A stretch of DNA of 64,000 bases from Bugula neritina. Taxonomy: Eukaryota > Bryozoa > Gymnolaemata > Cheilostomatida > Bugulidae. Shown here piece after piece: positions 36,630 to 49,904 of the stretch. Positions within the stretch are counted from its first letter, which is position 1; each line of letters starts with the position of its first letter. The stretch is from positions 15,743,498 to 15,807,497 of the forward strand of contig OZ037767.1 in NCBI GenBank assembly GCA_964035545.1, in the 5' to 3' direction. Position numbers and translations under genes: made by a program. The notes below the pieces were generated by a model. The model worked only from the letters and a program-made list of their open reading frames with translations. It had not been told where the DNA came from and did no database searches.

Positions 36630-39530
36630 TTATTATTATTATTATTGTTGATTGACCGTAGTTTTTTAGCTGGTGTAACCTTTTACCATTGGCCTAGTTA
36701 TAGTAGGCTGAAATGGCTAGAACTTTCCTCAGGATGTGAGCTTATCCTGATCCTAATAAGAGTGTCTGCTGAATTAATGAGCATTTGTTTTCAGCTACTC
36801 CAAGTAGTGTCAGCCAGTCTACAATCTTGTATAAAGCTCCAAAGGCTCCAGTTACAACGGGATGACTTTTTTGATGTTTTCCAAAGGCGGGTTTATTCTA
36901 GTGCTAAATTCTGATATTTTCCTAACTTTTCGAATTTTTTCCTTTTACTCTGTAGTTAACAGGGACTGTGATATCAATTATCGTTGTTTCAGCATTATGC
37001 TTGTCAACTACTAATATATCGGGTCTCCTAACTTTGATGACTACGTCAGTGTGTATGTTAAAATCTTACAAGGTTTTCACATTATCATTTTCCAGTACTT
37101 ATTCTGCTTGATGGCCGTACCAATTCTTACTTTTCTGAAACCCACGAAGTTCACACAACTACTATTGAAATTATCAATGCCAAAAGGTTGTGTTTTTTCT
37201 TATATTCTCCTTCTGCTACCTTCTCAAACTCACTCAATACGTGCATCGAAGTTTTGTCTCTTGCGTTACACATTCCACACTTCTTGCTACCCTGTTCTCT
37301 CATCATAGCCACTTTATAATTTCTAGTAGTGAATAGTTGATTTTGCGCAGCTGTCAGCAGTCCTTCTGTTTCCTTTTTCAATAAACCATACTTCAACCAG
37401 TTCCAGGAAAATGCTTTCATGTCTTCCACCATTTTGATGTATTGACCACGTGAAGCTTTTCTTTACACTCATCAGTTCTTTCTATCACGTTATCATTATT
37501 TAGTTCTACCGCTGTTCTGTCTTTTAGGAAGGTATTCAGTGTGGTGTTTCTATCAGTCTATGTTATATTTATGTAGTCTGACATGCTGCAGTTTTCAATC
37601 TTTATGCATTTTTCAGTTGACAACATTCTTCTACCGCCTTCCCTTCTGCTAAAATACAGCCTGCCTACATCTGCTCTCGGATAGGGTGCACGGTTTGTTG
37701 TCATTAGCTTCCTTGTCTTTCAGTCTATATTTTTTAGCTCATGAAACAGTTCAGTCAAGTATTCTAGCTGTGTAATGCACTGCTGTTACTGCCCATGTGT
37801 TTATTGCTTTGATTGTGTTCTCACCATTCAGTTTTGAATCCAGAACTTTTCTTATTTGTTTGTAGTACTCCTTGATCTTATTTTTCATTTCATATATTTG
37901 TATTCCATCAATTTCAAGAACTTCTAGATATTTATACGGCTTCTCACCCAGATCTTTGATTACCTGTTCATCAGGCAAACTGATTCCTGTCTCCTTAATT
38001 TTCTTTCCCTTTCTCATAACCAGTGTGGCACATTTTTTAATCCAAATTTCATTTCTATATTCCTTGTGAAGATCCCGGCAGTGTTTACCAAAGCTTCCAG
38101 TTCCCACTTTGATTTCCTATTTACCTTCAGGTCATCCACATATAGGAGATGGTTTGTTTTCTGTCTCGTCAAAATTTGCATCATTGAGCCGCTTCTGTCA
38201 TGCGAATCGGTAGTTGGAGAAAAGGGATAGAGATAAAGAGTCTCCTTGGAAAATTCTTAGTTTGATCTTTATTTCTCCTATCTTTTCTTCCAGGTATTTC
38301 AGTTGTGTTTTCCAGGTTTCATGCTTTTTCTTATCAACCTTATGACATTAATTGCTATTCCAGTTGTTTGCATCGTTTCTAAGATCTAATTTCCTTGTCT
38401 TTACATATGCTCCAATTTGTTGCTAACTCTATTTAGTCATTCTGCATTGGTATTATTTTTAGTTGGCTGACCCCATATATTTTATCAGAACGCTTGATTT
38501 CCTTGTCAGGTGCCTCTTTAGATGTACATTCATTTCCTCGTAATTCTTGATAAAAGCGCTTATCATTGTAAACATTGTGTTCTGATTATATTGATCAACT
38601 CATTCTGTATATCTGTTTATCTTCTGGCTTACAGCTCTCAGGTTTTGCTTCAGTTTTTCAATCACTACACTACACTCTTTGTTCTTTATCCTATATTTTT
38701 CTTCAACCATTCTTCTCAATAAATCATTGTAAGCTCTACTTTTTCACTCTGCTATTTTACTTAAGTCTGATCTAATTTCTTTTTATTTCTTCTGCAGTCG
38801 TATTTTCCATACTTGTACATTGTGAGTTTTTCTTTTTCCTTTTTGTTACACACTTGTTCTGTTACTATTTTTCGCACAAGCCATGGTGGTGTTATTAAGT
38901 TCTATGGTATTAATAATCTCAACACAGTTTAGCACATCATTAATCTGTTTTACTGCCTGTAGTAATTTGACCCTCTCAATGTGCCTAAAGGCTCTTAGAG
39001 TTGGTCGATCATTAGATAGTTTGTTATGCTCATTTATAATTTTTCTACTAACACTTTTTCTACCTCTGAACTAGGTACTCTTAAAATTCTCATGGCTGAT
39101 TTATATGCTATCTCATGTTGTACTATAACATCCTCTATTTGCAAATTCAGCTCTTCATCATCTTCTTCACCAATTGATGTGCCTAGTTCTTGCAAGGTTC
39201 CTTCTTCAATCTTATGGAGTTCTTCTTCCATAAAATGCTTGTGTTTCTTCATAGTTCTTGCTTAATCCGCTAGTCTCTATTCGCTGATGTTAAACTCTCC
39301 TCTGTTTTCCAGCGTTTGCACATTCTTTTTAAATAATTCTTTGATCCGGGTCTACAGAGCTCATACATTGTTTTTCTATAACCTCTCAATTTGGGTGTAC
39401 TTTTGAAGCAGCATTTCATGACAACTTTGTTGTCTTCTCTTGAGTATCTTCTTTTAGTTGTGCCATTAACAGGTTGACGGCCGTAGGTTGCCTGGCCCTC
39501 CACATACCCACTGCCAGACGAGACATGCCA
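36630..39530 (-). pseudogene. Decayed REL-type non-LTR retrotransposon, left arm
   Basis: Read on the minus strand from 39503, a SANT/Myb-like N-terminal block (RRYSREDNKVV, then RGYRKTMYELC) is followed after stops and frameshifts by reverse transcriptase motifs. These are FQGDSLS and LLYVDDLKV (YVDD at 38142-38131), then KCATLVMRKGKK and SKLNGENTIKAIN. Next come a Cys-His block (CGMCNARDKTSMH, EYKKKHNLLA) and a restriction-like endonuclease region (RRPDILVVDK, IIDITVPVN). The C-terminus ends near 36694, before an (AAT)n tail at about 36630-36652. Order and motifs match the animal non-LTR lineages with a C-terminal PD-(D/E)XK-type nuclease (R2/NeSL/Hero-like). The element is broken by many stops. 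It is the inverted duplicate of the copy at 61290 onward. Confidence 0.85.
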
Positions 39531-41244
39531 TGTTTAGTTAGACATACCATTAACGTCGTTGGCTTTATTAGTTCTATTTTAATGGATCATATTATTATTT
39601 TTACTTATTATTATTATCACTATCAGTAGCAAATAAATAATTTTATATTTGTTATTAGTTACTACTTATAGAAATTGAGTGCCACAGCTTGAGGGTTATA
39701 AAGTCAGTCTTAGTCAATGTATTGGGGATGCTGATACTGACATTTGGCTTTGAGCTCATAGTTAAATTGCTAACAACTATACCTAAGGATAACAGGAGTA
39801 TTAAAATGTTAATTTATAAGGATTATAACCTTAGAGTGGAGATATTATTCTCAATTTATTTAGTTTTTACTTTACTAACTTTTATTTTATTCATCAACCT
39901 TACTGTCTATTTAAATAGCAAACTAAAGAATAATTATGAAGGCCTTTGAATTGAAGTACTTTTCTCTAGCTGATTAGATTTCAAGTATTAAAATAACATA
40001 CTAAGACAGAATACCATTATATGAGCTAGATTAATAAAGTAAAGAAGATTTCTTTGTTAATCAAAATATAGGTGTCACATATGCCTATTTTTAAGATTAT
40101 GTTCTTATATGTGCTGTCTTTTTAATATTTTTAAAGTGCTACATTTTGAGGGTAGCCTACATCAATATGACTGCCCTGTAATTGCTTGTCAACTATAAGA
40201 GTTAGACTTATAAACTGTCTCATTTTCAAATTATCTTTACTTTTCTAATTGATGTTAACATGACTATTCCTATTAGTATTTTGGTGTTTACCATTAGTAA
40301 TGTTTGAAGTAACATCAATATCATTGTTAATTTGTCTAATTATTCAAATTTTAATATTCATCATTTGTGAACAGTAATAGAATTTTGTCTTTCTTAAATT
40401 AATGTGATGCTAGATTAGCTACTCTAGCAAGTGTGTATTGTGCAATGAGTACTAATGCCATATTTTTGCACTTCTTGTTCTATATAATTTAGATTTAAGG
40501 TAACAATTCCTAAAGCTATCACATAATGCTGCTATCAGTTATAAAGATGTCACTGATCCAAACATTGAAAACCAGCTGAGTGCATGCAAGGTTGAAAACT
40601 TATTTTCTCTGGTTAGGTAAGTAGAAAGGTATTTGCTGTAATTTACAACTATTTTGTTTTCAACATCCTTGATGTTCATCTCTAAAAGATAAGTAGCACA
40701 TAATGGTACCTGTTTTACTTAGCAGAAGAAATTATTGTCAAAGCTCTATTACTACATTTTAAATTGTATGACACTCTTTTGACTACATTTGATTTCATAT
40801 CTCAAATAATTATATTTCTGACTCATGAAACTGTAACCACACACTTGAGAACAAAATAAATAATGATATGGAAGCTTTCTTTAACTTTGTCAATTTAGTC
40901 AACAGCCAATGACTGAAAACATGTTTTGTACACTATTGATTGCCTCTCTATTTCCGCTATAAGGCAGAAATTTTAATCTCAAAATTTAAGACACTGGCAA
41001 TTCTTCCCAATAATATGTTGTTCAAAACGAATATTTTTTGCCAAGTAATATAGTATTTAATTATATTTTTTAGTCAAAGAAATTTGTTTGGTTTCTTGTG
41101 TCATCTTGAATAGGTTGTTATTCATTATCTTTTTCTTCGTGTTATGGCTATGAGTGTATATAACCTTTGCTGACAGGTTTTTCCCCCATCACTATATGTT
41201 TCTCTGTTTACTCTCTAACAGTTTTATTTTCGTTCATTTTTTAG

Positions 41245-41454
41245 AGTTTACTAAAATGACATGGGTGTGCTTTGTTGTGGCTCCTAATTGAGCGCATCCG
41301 TTGAGATTATTGGAAGATTTGTTGAAACTGAGCTGAGGCCTCTTACTCCTAAAGGCAAGAATTTGAGTCATCTTAGCTACTTGTAGCATATCAACATCGA
41401 ACAGCACCATTCCACTACTCTAAGCTTAAGGTTTTGGCTGCATTAGATCAACAG
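41245..41454 (+). other. Exon-like block conserved in both arms
   Basis: The block is bounded by a strong acceptor (CATTTTTTAG at 41235-41244) and a consensus donor (ACAG/GTAAGT at 41454/41455). Within it one frame reads SVEIIGRFVETELRPLTPKG and another reads AYQHRTAPFHYSKLKVLAAL, as if a single coding exon had suffered a frameshift. The first ATG frame stops after MGVLCCGS. The right-arm equivalent is 55777-55568 (-), with the same stops. I do not recognise the protein; it is either a decayed exon or a non-coding RNA exon. Confidence 0.35.
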
Positions 41455-41660
41455 GTAAGTTTAATAGTTTGTATTTCGTACACTATTTCATGATGTCTGT
41501 TCAGCATTTACTTGGTAGCACACATTTATAAATTTTGCATTCTTTTAGTTTTTTGCAGTACAACTTTTCTACGCAACTATTACACTGTTGTTGCTGTTAA
41601 TTGTAGTTTATTCTGCTTGACCATGCAATTATTGAATTATGTTGCAAAGGTGATTGAGTC

Positions 41661-42058
41661 CTTTTATTTAATTTAGTACACACTGGAAATCTGCAGTTTT
41701 TAGCCATTTTTACATTTTAGCTGCTAATGAACAATGCTTTTTGCTTAAAATTAGTGAGACATCAAGAAATACACCTAAATAATCAAGGTTCTTCTTAATT
41801 TTGCATGATTTCTCATGTTTTTTCCTATTTATTCATTTCATTTGGATTGCCTACTGTTACAAACTAACCGTGGCGATCCCCAGTCAGAAGTTGCTGTAAT
41901 TAGAAAAAAAGCATAGGAAATCAAAGAAAATTAAAAAGAGCCTTGATTATTTAGGTGTATTTATTGATATTTTTTTAATTTCGGGCCAAAACTCATGTTC
42001 ATTAGCAAAAACTTGAGATCTTCAGTATGTACTAACTTAAATAAAATGAACCAATTGC
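41661..42058. repeat. Nested foldback (inverted repeat about 150 bp, short loop)
   Basis: The stretch 41661-41825 is an imperfect inverted copy of 41911-42058. The best paired core contains AAATACACCTAAATAATCAA on one side and its reverse complement on the other. The loop of about 85 bp includes CCGTGGCGATCCCCAGTC. The same structure occurs in the right arm (about 54962-55364), so it predates the palindrome. It could be a foldback element or give a hairpin transcript. Confidence 0.8.
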
Positions 42059-45000
42059 AGTAAATTTCTGCATTTTCTAATACTTCTTAAATTTATACCT
42101 AAAATAGTGCTGTCTTAAGAAAATGACACTAGCTGCTGTTTTCATGTATGTGCCCCAATTGTATATAATGCTGTTGATTTGTTTAGTGCTTTTTCTATTC
42201 GTTTGTTATATAACTTTTCTTTTATGGTTGTTGCCAGCACCTAAAGCATTATTCATTAGTGTCAATTAATTTCTACTCACAGTTTTACTGTTACATAGTT
42301 TATAAAGCCCTTGTGTCAACTTTTCTAGATATCCTGGTTAAAATTGTTCTACTTGATGAATGGCATAGGGCATATGCAATAGCAAAACAGTTGCAGGCTG
42401 TTTTGGAAAAAACAATTGTGCATATAACCTTTATTTTATACATGTTATTTAGGCTTTGGTAGAACTGTTGGAGAGCCTTCCTCTTGAATAAAGCTACTCA
42501 ACTTCCCGGATTCTACTTTATTGACATTAACCCACTACCTACAAAACGCCTTGAAATTTAGCTAATAAATTATGTATTTTGTGATTTTTTTTAAATGTAC
42601 AATGTTATGTATAAATTACAATCAGTTTATATATATATACATATCTTTTACTACTTAGTATTACAGTGTAAAAAGCATTTCAGGGTTAACAATTTAATTA
42701 ATTGGCCCTAACAGTAATTATGTATAATACAGATTTGCAGATGCTTTAAATGAACCCAAAAAGCTGATGTTGTTAAACAGTGTACAAAATAGTCACCTCA
42801 TATCAGCCAGACATGCTTAGTCATTACCTAGCATTAAAATCATATTATGAATGCAGTCAAGTTTTGATATGCATCCCTATTATTGATAGTTTGTGAACCA
42901 GCAATTAAATATCAAGAAGCAATATTACTAACCAATGTGCTGGTTAAAGAGTTTCAAGTTGTAGTTATAGTATCAAACTATTATAATGGCATAAAAACTA
43001 TCAGTTAAAACATCTTATTAATATTTACTACAGGAATACATATTATAGGTGTGCTAAAAATCTGGTAGAAGCATCAATTATTTTAGATGTTTTGGATTTA
43101 GTATCTCTGTACTATAATGTAATATACAGAACATCAGGTGCTGTCTCCACAGTGCATTGATGGCACTAATGAATATTAATACATGCAGGCAGTGTTGGTA
43201 ATGATTTATTGAAATAGGAGTTTAAAAACTGTTTAAACAACAATGAAAAGCCTGAGATTAGTCCAAGGAGAGGGGTATTTCAAGCTAGCAGATGAGCAAT
43301 ATAGATGCGAAAGTCTTGCCTAAAAATCATTATTGTTATATCTAGTCATTAATTTCTTGCAATAGATCTATTTCACTATTGAGAAGAACAAAATTAGCTA
43401 GTAAACACTGTAATAGAGTCAAGGCACTTTGGCAGTGCTAGTTTAAAATAAACCTGGGATAGTCGAATAGCAGAAGTACTTTTTGATGCATAATATAATT
43501 ATGTACAGCTTAAGATTTTGCAATACTGTGTTTTCAGTGCGATATTAATTTCAATAGCTACATTAAAATAATGTACAATTCTAGCAAGTGATGCAAAATC
43601 TTCTAAGATGCTATGACTGTAGCAGTTTGCTACTAATCTCAAGTAACAAACCAAATAGCCTTTCTTTGTGCCATCATCCAAATGCCAAACAAATAACTCA
43701 TTCACTCTGTAACAACAAGGTGGTCTCCCAAGTAGATTGTTAGACATTTCAGGCATTAATAACCAAAAGCTTTTCACTTTGGCATAATTGTATAGTTACC
43801 CAGCTAAATAAATAATGTATTCATGGTATTGTAATTCCAAGCCATGCATTTATCTGTGAATGCAGCTAAGTATTTAATACGGCCATATATTTATGTACTA
43901 TGTAGCAATGCCTAATGTAGCTGTCAAGCTTCTACTTATACTCATTTTACTGATGCTTTACTTCTGATTACATGATTACAAACATAGCAGTTCAAACAAA
44001 ATTATTTTAGATAGGAATAAATATAATGCTCCTAGCAAATGTTGTAAAACTATTTTCCAAAAACATATACTTTGCAAACAAACTTTTCAGAAAGTTATAA
44101 TGCATTTATCATATTATTGTTTCATTTAAAAGTTATAATGATAGAATATTATACTTAAAACACACTCAAATTTTTAGATTCTTGTAATATTGTTAAACAA
44201 GAGTTAACAGTAAGATTGGCTGTAGAGTAGAATGTTTAGCTGTTTGTACTGAAGCTAACAAGTAACTGGCATTAAAAAGAGATGTAGATAAAAAGTGACA
44301 GAATAACAACTGGCTTGTATATTGGTAGTGCAAAAAGCTGTATATAACAGTTCAAACAAATACCCATTAGAATAAATGGTAACCCAGTACTTAAAATGTG
44401 GTATGTCATAATACATATTTGTGGTGTATTGACTAGGCTAGATCAACACATAGCACTATATAATTGCTTTAGTATTTACAATTAGTTTGTGGTCTGGTGG
44501 GATTTGTTGATAGCCATTGTCTTTATTAACATAACAGTTTCATAAAATTAGCAGTTTTCCTTATTCACCTAGTTAATTTTTAAGATTTATGTACAATATT
44601 TACATATTAGGATATAAAAAATATCTTCAACCAGTGAATATCAAAATAATGATTAAAGACATATTTTACGTCATATTTTTGTGGCAATCTAAATAATAAG
44701 CTGGTCTAAATTGTACTTGTGCAAACAGAACCAGCTCATGAATATATGTTGTCTTTTTTTAACTTGACAGTTAATCTAATATGGATGTGTATTTTATACT
44801 TGCTTTTGTGTTTAAGGTGATAAAATTGCACTGGTAAGGTAAATAAACATTGCTTGTTTGGCATGCTTTTGCATGGCATTGCATATTATGCTAAACTAAT
44901 GGCCAGTTTTGCAGTAGCTTCACCATAACCTTCAAAAGAATGCAAATATCATCTAATTATTGTAAGCTTTTTAAGTTAATTTGTCTAGCTATAAACACAT

Positions 45001-47114
45001 GTAAAACTATTAGGCTATTCCAATTTCACGATATACATAGCTCTATAATTCTGAAAGACTGCTAGGTAAAGTGGAAATTAAACATGATCTATTCATTGCT
45101 AAAGTATTACAGCTATGAATAATATATATGTGATTACCTGAGTGATATCACAATCTTCACTTGCTGAGTTAGTTTAAATACAGGAAAAAAAAATTAATCT
45201 GGCGAAAGATTCTATATGAGAAGCTGTTTTTGTAATAATTTCTTGCTCTAGGGTGATTTAGAAGAATTGTTTTAATGCAAAACTTTTGCATACATGGGTT
45301 GAATAAAATCATTGAGAGTTTTATGAAGGTCTATTTGTGTATAGGTAGCCCTAATGCATGTCACAACTCAAGTTTTTAGATTTTATGTAATTTGTGGTAC
45401 AAAGTTGCAAATAAAAACCTTATTTTAATAATACTTAGACATATGCAAGCAATAAAGATAATGAAAAAAATGCTATAGTTGCTAATTAGCTAATATTACT
45501 TGCATATGATGCAAATATTTGTATGCATGCATGTTTAGTTTATTAGCATTGGTTAGATATAATTGAATATATAGATTTGATGTGGAAATTGAAGAAAATC
45601 AATATGTTGTGTTCTATATACAACAACAGTTTTTACATTGGTTTGTTAATTACTTCATAAATCATTTATTACTTCATGCAATATTTGTTCCTGCAATTTT
45701 GCAGAGTGGCAAAATGCATTTCAAAGACATATATTAAGTGATTTTAATTATACTAGAATTTTCAAACCAAGAATTTTTGGGGAGTTTTCTTCTTCCTAAG
45801 ACATATGTGGCAATTGAACACATAATAAGTTGTGGGCCACAACTCCTTTATACAACCTTGCAAGAAATTATGCAGCCATTTAAATAGAAAAGGAATTATT
45901 GAATTTATTTATTCAACATTATTAGTATTTTATAAATATTTGTTGCATTTAATTAATGAGCATAAAATTTGTTTTACAAATACTGTAATTAACAGCATGG
46001 TAAAAATATATTATATATACTGGTATATATTTTGTATTGTATTAGATTTAGGCTACATTGCTAATTAAAATGAGTTAATGGCTAAGTTTAAATATCTTCG
46101 ACTTATAGATTACATTTTCATGTGCTATAAAAATTTAACTCGTTTGTTACGACATTTCTCCATGCATAAAAGCAAAACTTACTGCAAGAAATCCTTAGCT
46201 AGAAAGATAAATAATAATTTACTTTAATTACATCAAAAGCTAATATCAGCAAGCATTCTATAAATAATGGGAATTTACCTAGTGTAATTTTTCTTAAACT
46301 AGCTAAGCTTGCTTGGTACTTTAATAAGTTTATTGGCATAGTGTATTATGTTATACTTATATATTTTCAAGACTTTAAGGAAAATGATGTTTTAGCTGCG
46401 TTATTCCTAATGCAAGCCTTATAAATTTACAATATATACTAAAATATTATATTTGTAATTAGAAAGAAAGCAAATTACTTTCATAACCTTATAATTATTG
46501 CATTCTGTTATTGTTAATGCTAGAATAACAAATTGAACACGGCATATGCTTCCCTAACCAGATGCTTTTAAACGGATTAAAAATAATTTGTCAATTTCTA
46601 ATTATGAGGAACAAACTCCTCGGTAGTTTCAACATTTGCGCATGATTTTATCAAGATAGGCTTGCTTTTGTGTCAACCTGTAGCCAGTGCAACTATACTT
46701 TATGTAACGAGTAAAACAGACTCATTTCAAAGTACACAGTCTAAAGGGTAGGAATTACTACAAAGAAAAGTGCTGGTTAAAAGTTAATTATAATTAGAAA
46801 TAAGGTGAAATATCAGTCAGAAATTAAAAAGTGTCAACTAAAAAGGTGTATTGTTATTTCTTTTTGGCTTAATAAAAATGTTTTTTGAGGAAGAAGTACG
46901 AGAAACATCTAGGAGGGGTTCATATCCACCACTGGCGACTACCTGTTTATTGATGAAGAACTATCCAATGATAGTACAGTATTATGGTCTTTTGCCTTAT
47001 AATTGGCTTCGATTTTTTTATGTCTAATTACGAGATACTAAACAGATGCAAAGTATGTTGTGCATAGGCAGTTTTTTTATGTCTCTAAACAACATTCTAG
47101 GAAAATATATACTG

Positions 47115-49904
47115 TAAATAAGATACAACTGATTCTACTGTATATGATACTGTGGTATCTGTATTAAATTAAAACATAATTATGAAAACCAAAAGTTGTA
47201 TTTTGAGCACTTATATTATAGTAATTAAATTAACAGCTTAAAATAGGCACATTAAACCATGATTGGAATTTTAATCTATTTATCTTTATAATTATATTTA
47301 TTCTTTATTCTGAAAGTTGACCCAACACTGGTAACAAAACTAAAAGTAATTGATTAAGTATGATTTATTCTTACACACTTTACCATTATATTTAGTCTTC
47401 CTGACTTTCAGTCTGTCATAGTGATTACTACTATATGAAAATGACTTTGACTAAGGAGTCATAATTATAGTCACAGTGTTGATAAGTCAACAGTGTAGGA
47501 TTACCACAGCACTAGACTAGTACTACCTCCAGCTTTCAAGTTTATGTTAGGGTATCTCTAAGACTAAAGAGTAACCCTAATAATGTAAGCAAAGAGCAGT
47601 GAGTAATAAGCATGCTATTCAACTTCAAGTTTCACTAGTACTATAACCAATACCACATGTATTTTAATAAAATTATGTAGCTGGTGAGTGAACTATAAAA
47701 TTAAATAGGGATCAAACTTTGAGCAATATTAATAGAAATAATATTAGGACAGAGGTTTCCAATTATTAGTATGTGAAACCAAAGGGGAATGGATAACTAC
47801 TATTAGTATTATTACATTTACTTTATATTTAGTTTTACCAGTTCGTATTATGATTATCTTACTTTGAATTGTAAAGTATAATAATTATAATATTCATAGT
47901 AGTATATTTATATTAGTAATCAATATGTATATTAGTAAAAACATTTGTTTTAAGTTGCTTGTTTATTAAATTATTCTAAATCCTAATAACGCTAATCCTA
48001 ATATTAGTGATAATCATTATGCTCATCACTGTCCCCAAGTGCTATCAGTATGACCATCGCAATGTGAACCTAGACGTGAATGTAAAAAGGCACTGCAAAA
48101 CAGAACATGGGATGGAAGCAGATATCCATACCATAATACAAATATCGATATTGAATTTGATAATCATAATTATTATACAAATATAATGATAATGACTACA
48201 ATGATCAAAAATAAATAATACCAAAGAGTTTTCGAATTACTATTCATAAAAACAAATATCACATTTATAAAGATATAATCATATCTATTAATAAATTTAA
48301 GTCAATTATACTCATAGCAATAGTAATATAAATAGAAAAAAGAATCATTGACCAGGAGTAGGTGCAAAAAAAAAGTCAATTTTAAGACAAAGAGTAAGAA
48401 AAATACTAAATCGATATTTAAAATTACTTATTTTTAATCTTAGTCACTTACAGTCAGTCTTAGTTTAATTTTTACTACTAAGTCTTTAATTTCAAGTTCA
48501 TTTTGACAATAAACTTGAAGACTTTAACTAAGAATATGTATAATTCAAAATTCCAAACTGGTACAAGTAAAAGTTGCTACTGAAGCTTTGTAATATTATT
48601 TTAAGTTATTGGTATGATAGCATTATATTTTGATTCATAGCAATACTGATAGTGACAATTTCAAACATACCCATACCATTACTGTTACAGTTTAAGTTAC
48701 TATTGCCGTTGTGATTGCCGGTAATGAGTAAATATAACTTAAATTTATATGACTATTACTATTACTATTAGTATTACTATCACTTTCAGTACCGGTCTAG
48801 TATCAGTATCACCTTAATTCAAAATCAATGTATAATTTATCAAATTACTTTTATATTATCATTTATCAATAATATGTCTATCACTATGATATTATCATGA
48901 TATTGATCTTTAATTTAAACATAATAAAATCATAGGTATAATCATAATGATAATCATAATGCTTAATTTACTTTTAGTTCAGGTTCAATGATTTAAGAGT
49001 AAGTGAAAGTTACTATAACTATTGCCATTGTGATTGCTGGAAATAAGTAAATATAATTTAAATTTATATGACTATTACTATTACCAACACTCAGACTTAC
49101 TCAGACTCACTCTGTCTCTAACTCTAAGTCTGAGTCTCACTCCACCAGAGTGAGAGTGACACTGAATTACTATAACTATTACTATAACTATTAGTATTAG
49201 CATTAGTATTAGCAAAATATATCAACCTTATGATTATCTTATTAGTTATTACAATATGTTCGGCATTGATGTTGAACTAAAAATATTAATAGTTATTACA
49301 ATCACAATGACAATGCCAATATGATCAAAGACAAATGATTCCAAGCAGTTTCAGTTTGAGTTTGAGTTGAAGGTAAGTTATAAGTTGAAGTAGTACGTAA
49401 GTGGTAGTTGATACTGATACTATCACTATCAGTGATAGGTCTATACTCCATACCAATGAACTCAATAATATTACCTATATATTACCATAAATTATATTAC
49501 TATTAGTATTACCTATAATTAAAATATATTCTTTCTTTTCCAGCTCAGTGCTTCATACCACTGAACTGAAACTATAGTTCAATGCTTCATACCCTCTACT
49601 TAGTCTAATGCCGCGCACATGATGAGAATGTGAGGTGAAGGTCACTCACAGCTAAAATCGCCAAGGATCTGTAATCCATCACTAGTAGTAGTAGTTCTAG
49701 TAGTCGTACTACCAGTAATCTGGCTTCGCTATGACACTACGAAATGAATGTTGACAAGACGCATGCATGTTTGCTGTTGGTAAACTAATTTTTACTGAAT
49801 TTTAATCATGCTGAGCTGTAACTTATTTTCTAATGAAATAATATATTCAATAATAATATAATAAATATAATAATTATCATTATAATATTTTATCATTTAA
49901 TTTT
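47115..49904 (+). repeat. Segment S, copy 2: palindrome spacer
   Basis: Direct copy of 32304-35043, with a few percent differences and small indels. It begins TAAATAAGATACAACTG; its first 8 bases equal the 3' end of repeat E, as in copy 1. It ends at TTAATTTT, where the right arm starts with CAGTATATATTTTC. It is non-coding. Confidence 0.92.

Larger units (their letters stand above)
36821..47114 (+). repeat. Giant palindrome, left arm
   Basis: Position 36821 pairs with the last base of the window and 47114 pairs with 49905. The arm is 10,294 bp; the right arm is 14,096 bp. After removing the 3,794 bp of the transposon plus its TA duplication, the right arm is 10,302 bp, so the two differ by only small indels. 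Sample stretches differ at a few bases per hundred. The outer limit is unknown because the homology runs off the window end. Confidence 0.95.
39531..47114. other. Left-arm interior, no gene recognised
   Basis: AT-rich with several ORFs that recur in the right arm but match nothing I recognise. An 86-codon frame at 39689-39949 (+) has two hydrophobic stretches (VLGMLILTFGFELIVKLL and ILFSIYLVFTLLTFILFINL) but begins with TTG. A 92-codon frame lies at 43777-43499 (-), containing LLGRPPCCYRVNELFVWHL. A frame at 45832-46068 (+) is cut by TAA relative to its right-arm counterpart. A short spliceable block at 41245-41454 and a foldback at 41661-42058 are listed separately. AATAAAG at about 42487 could be a polyadenylation signal. 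Confidence 0.5.
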
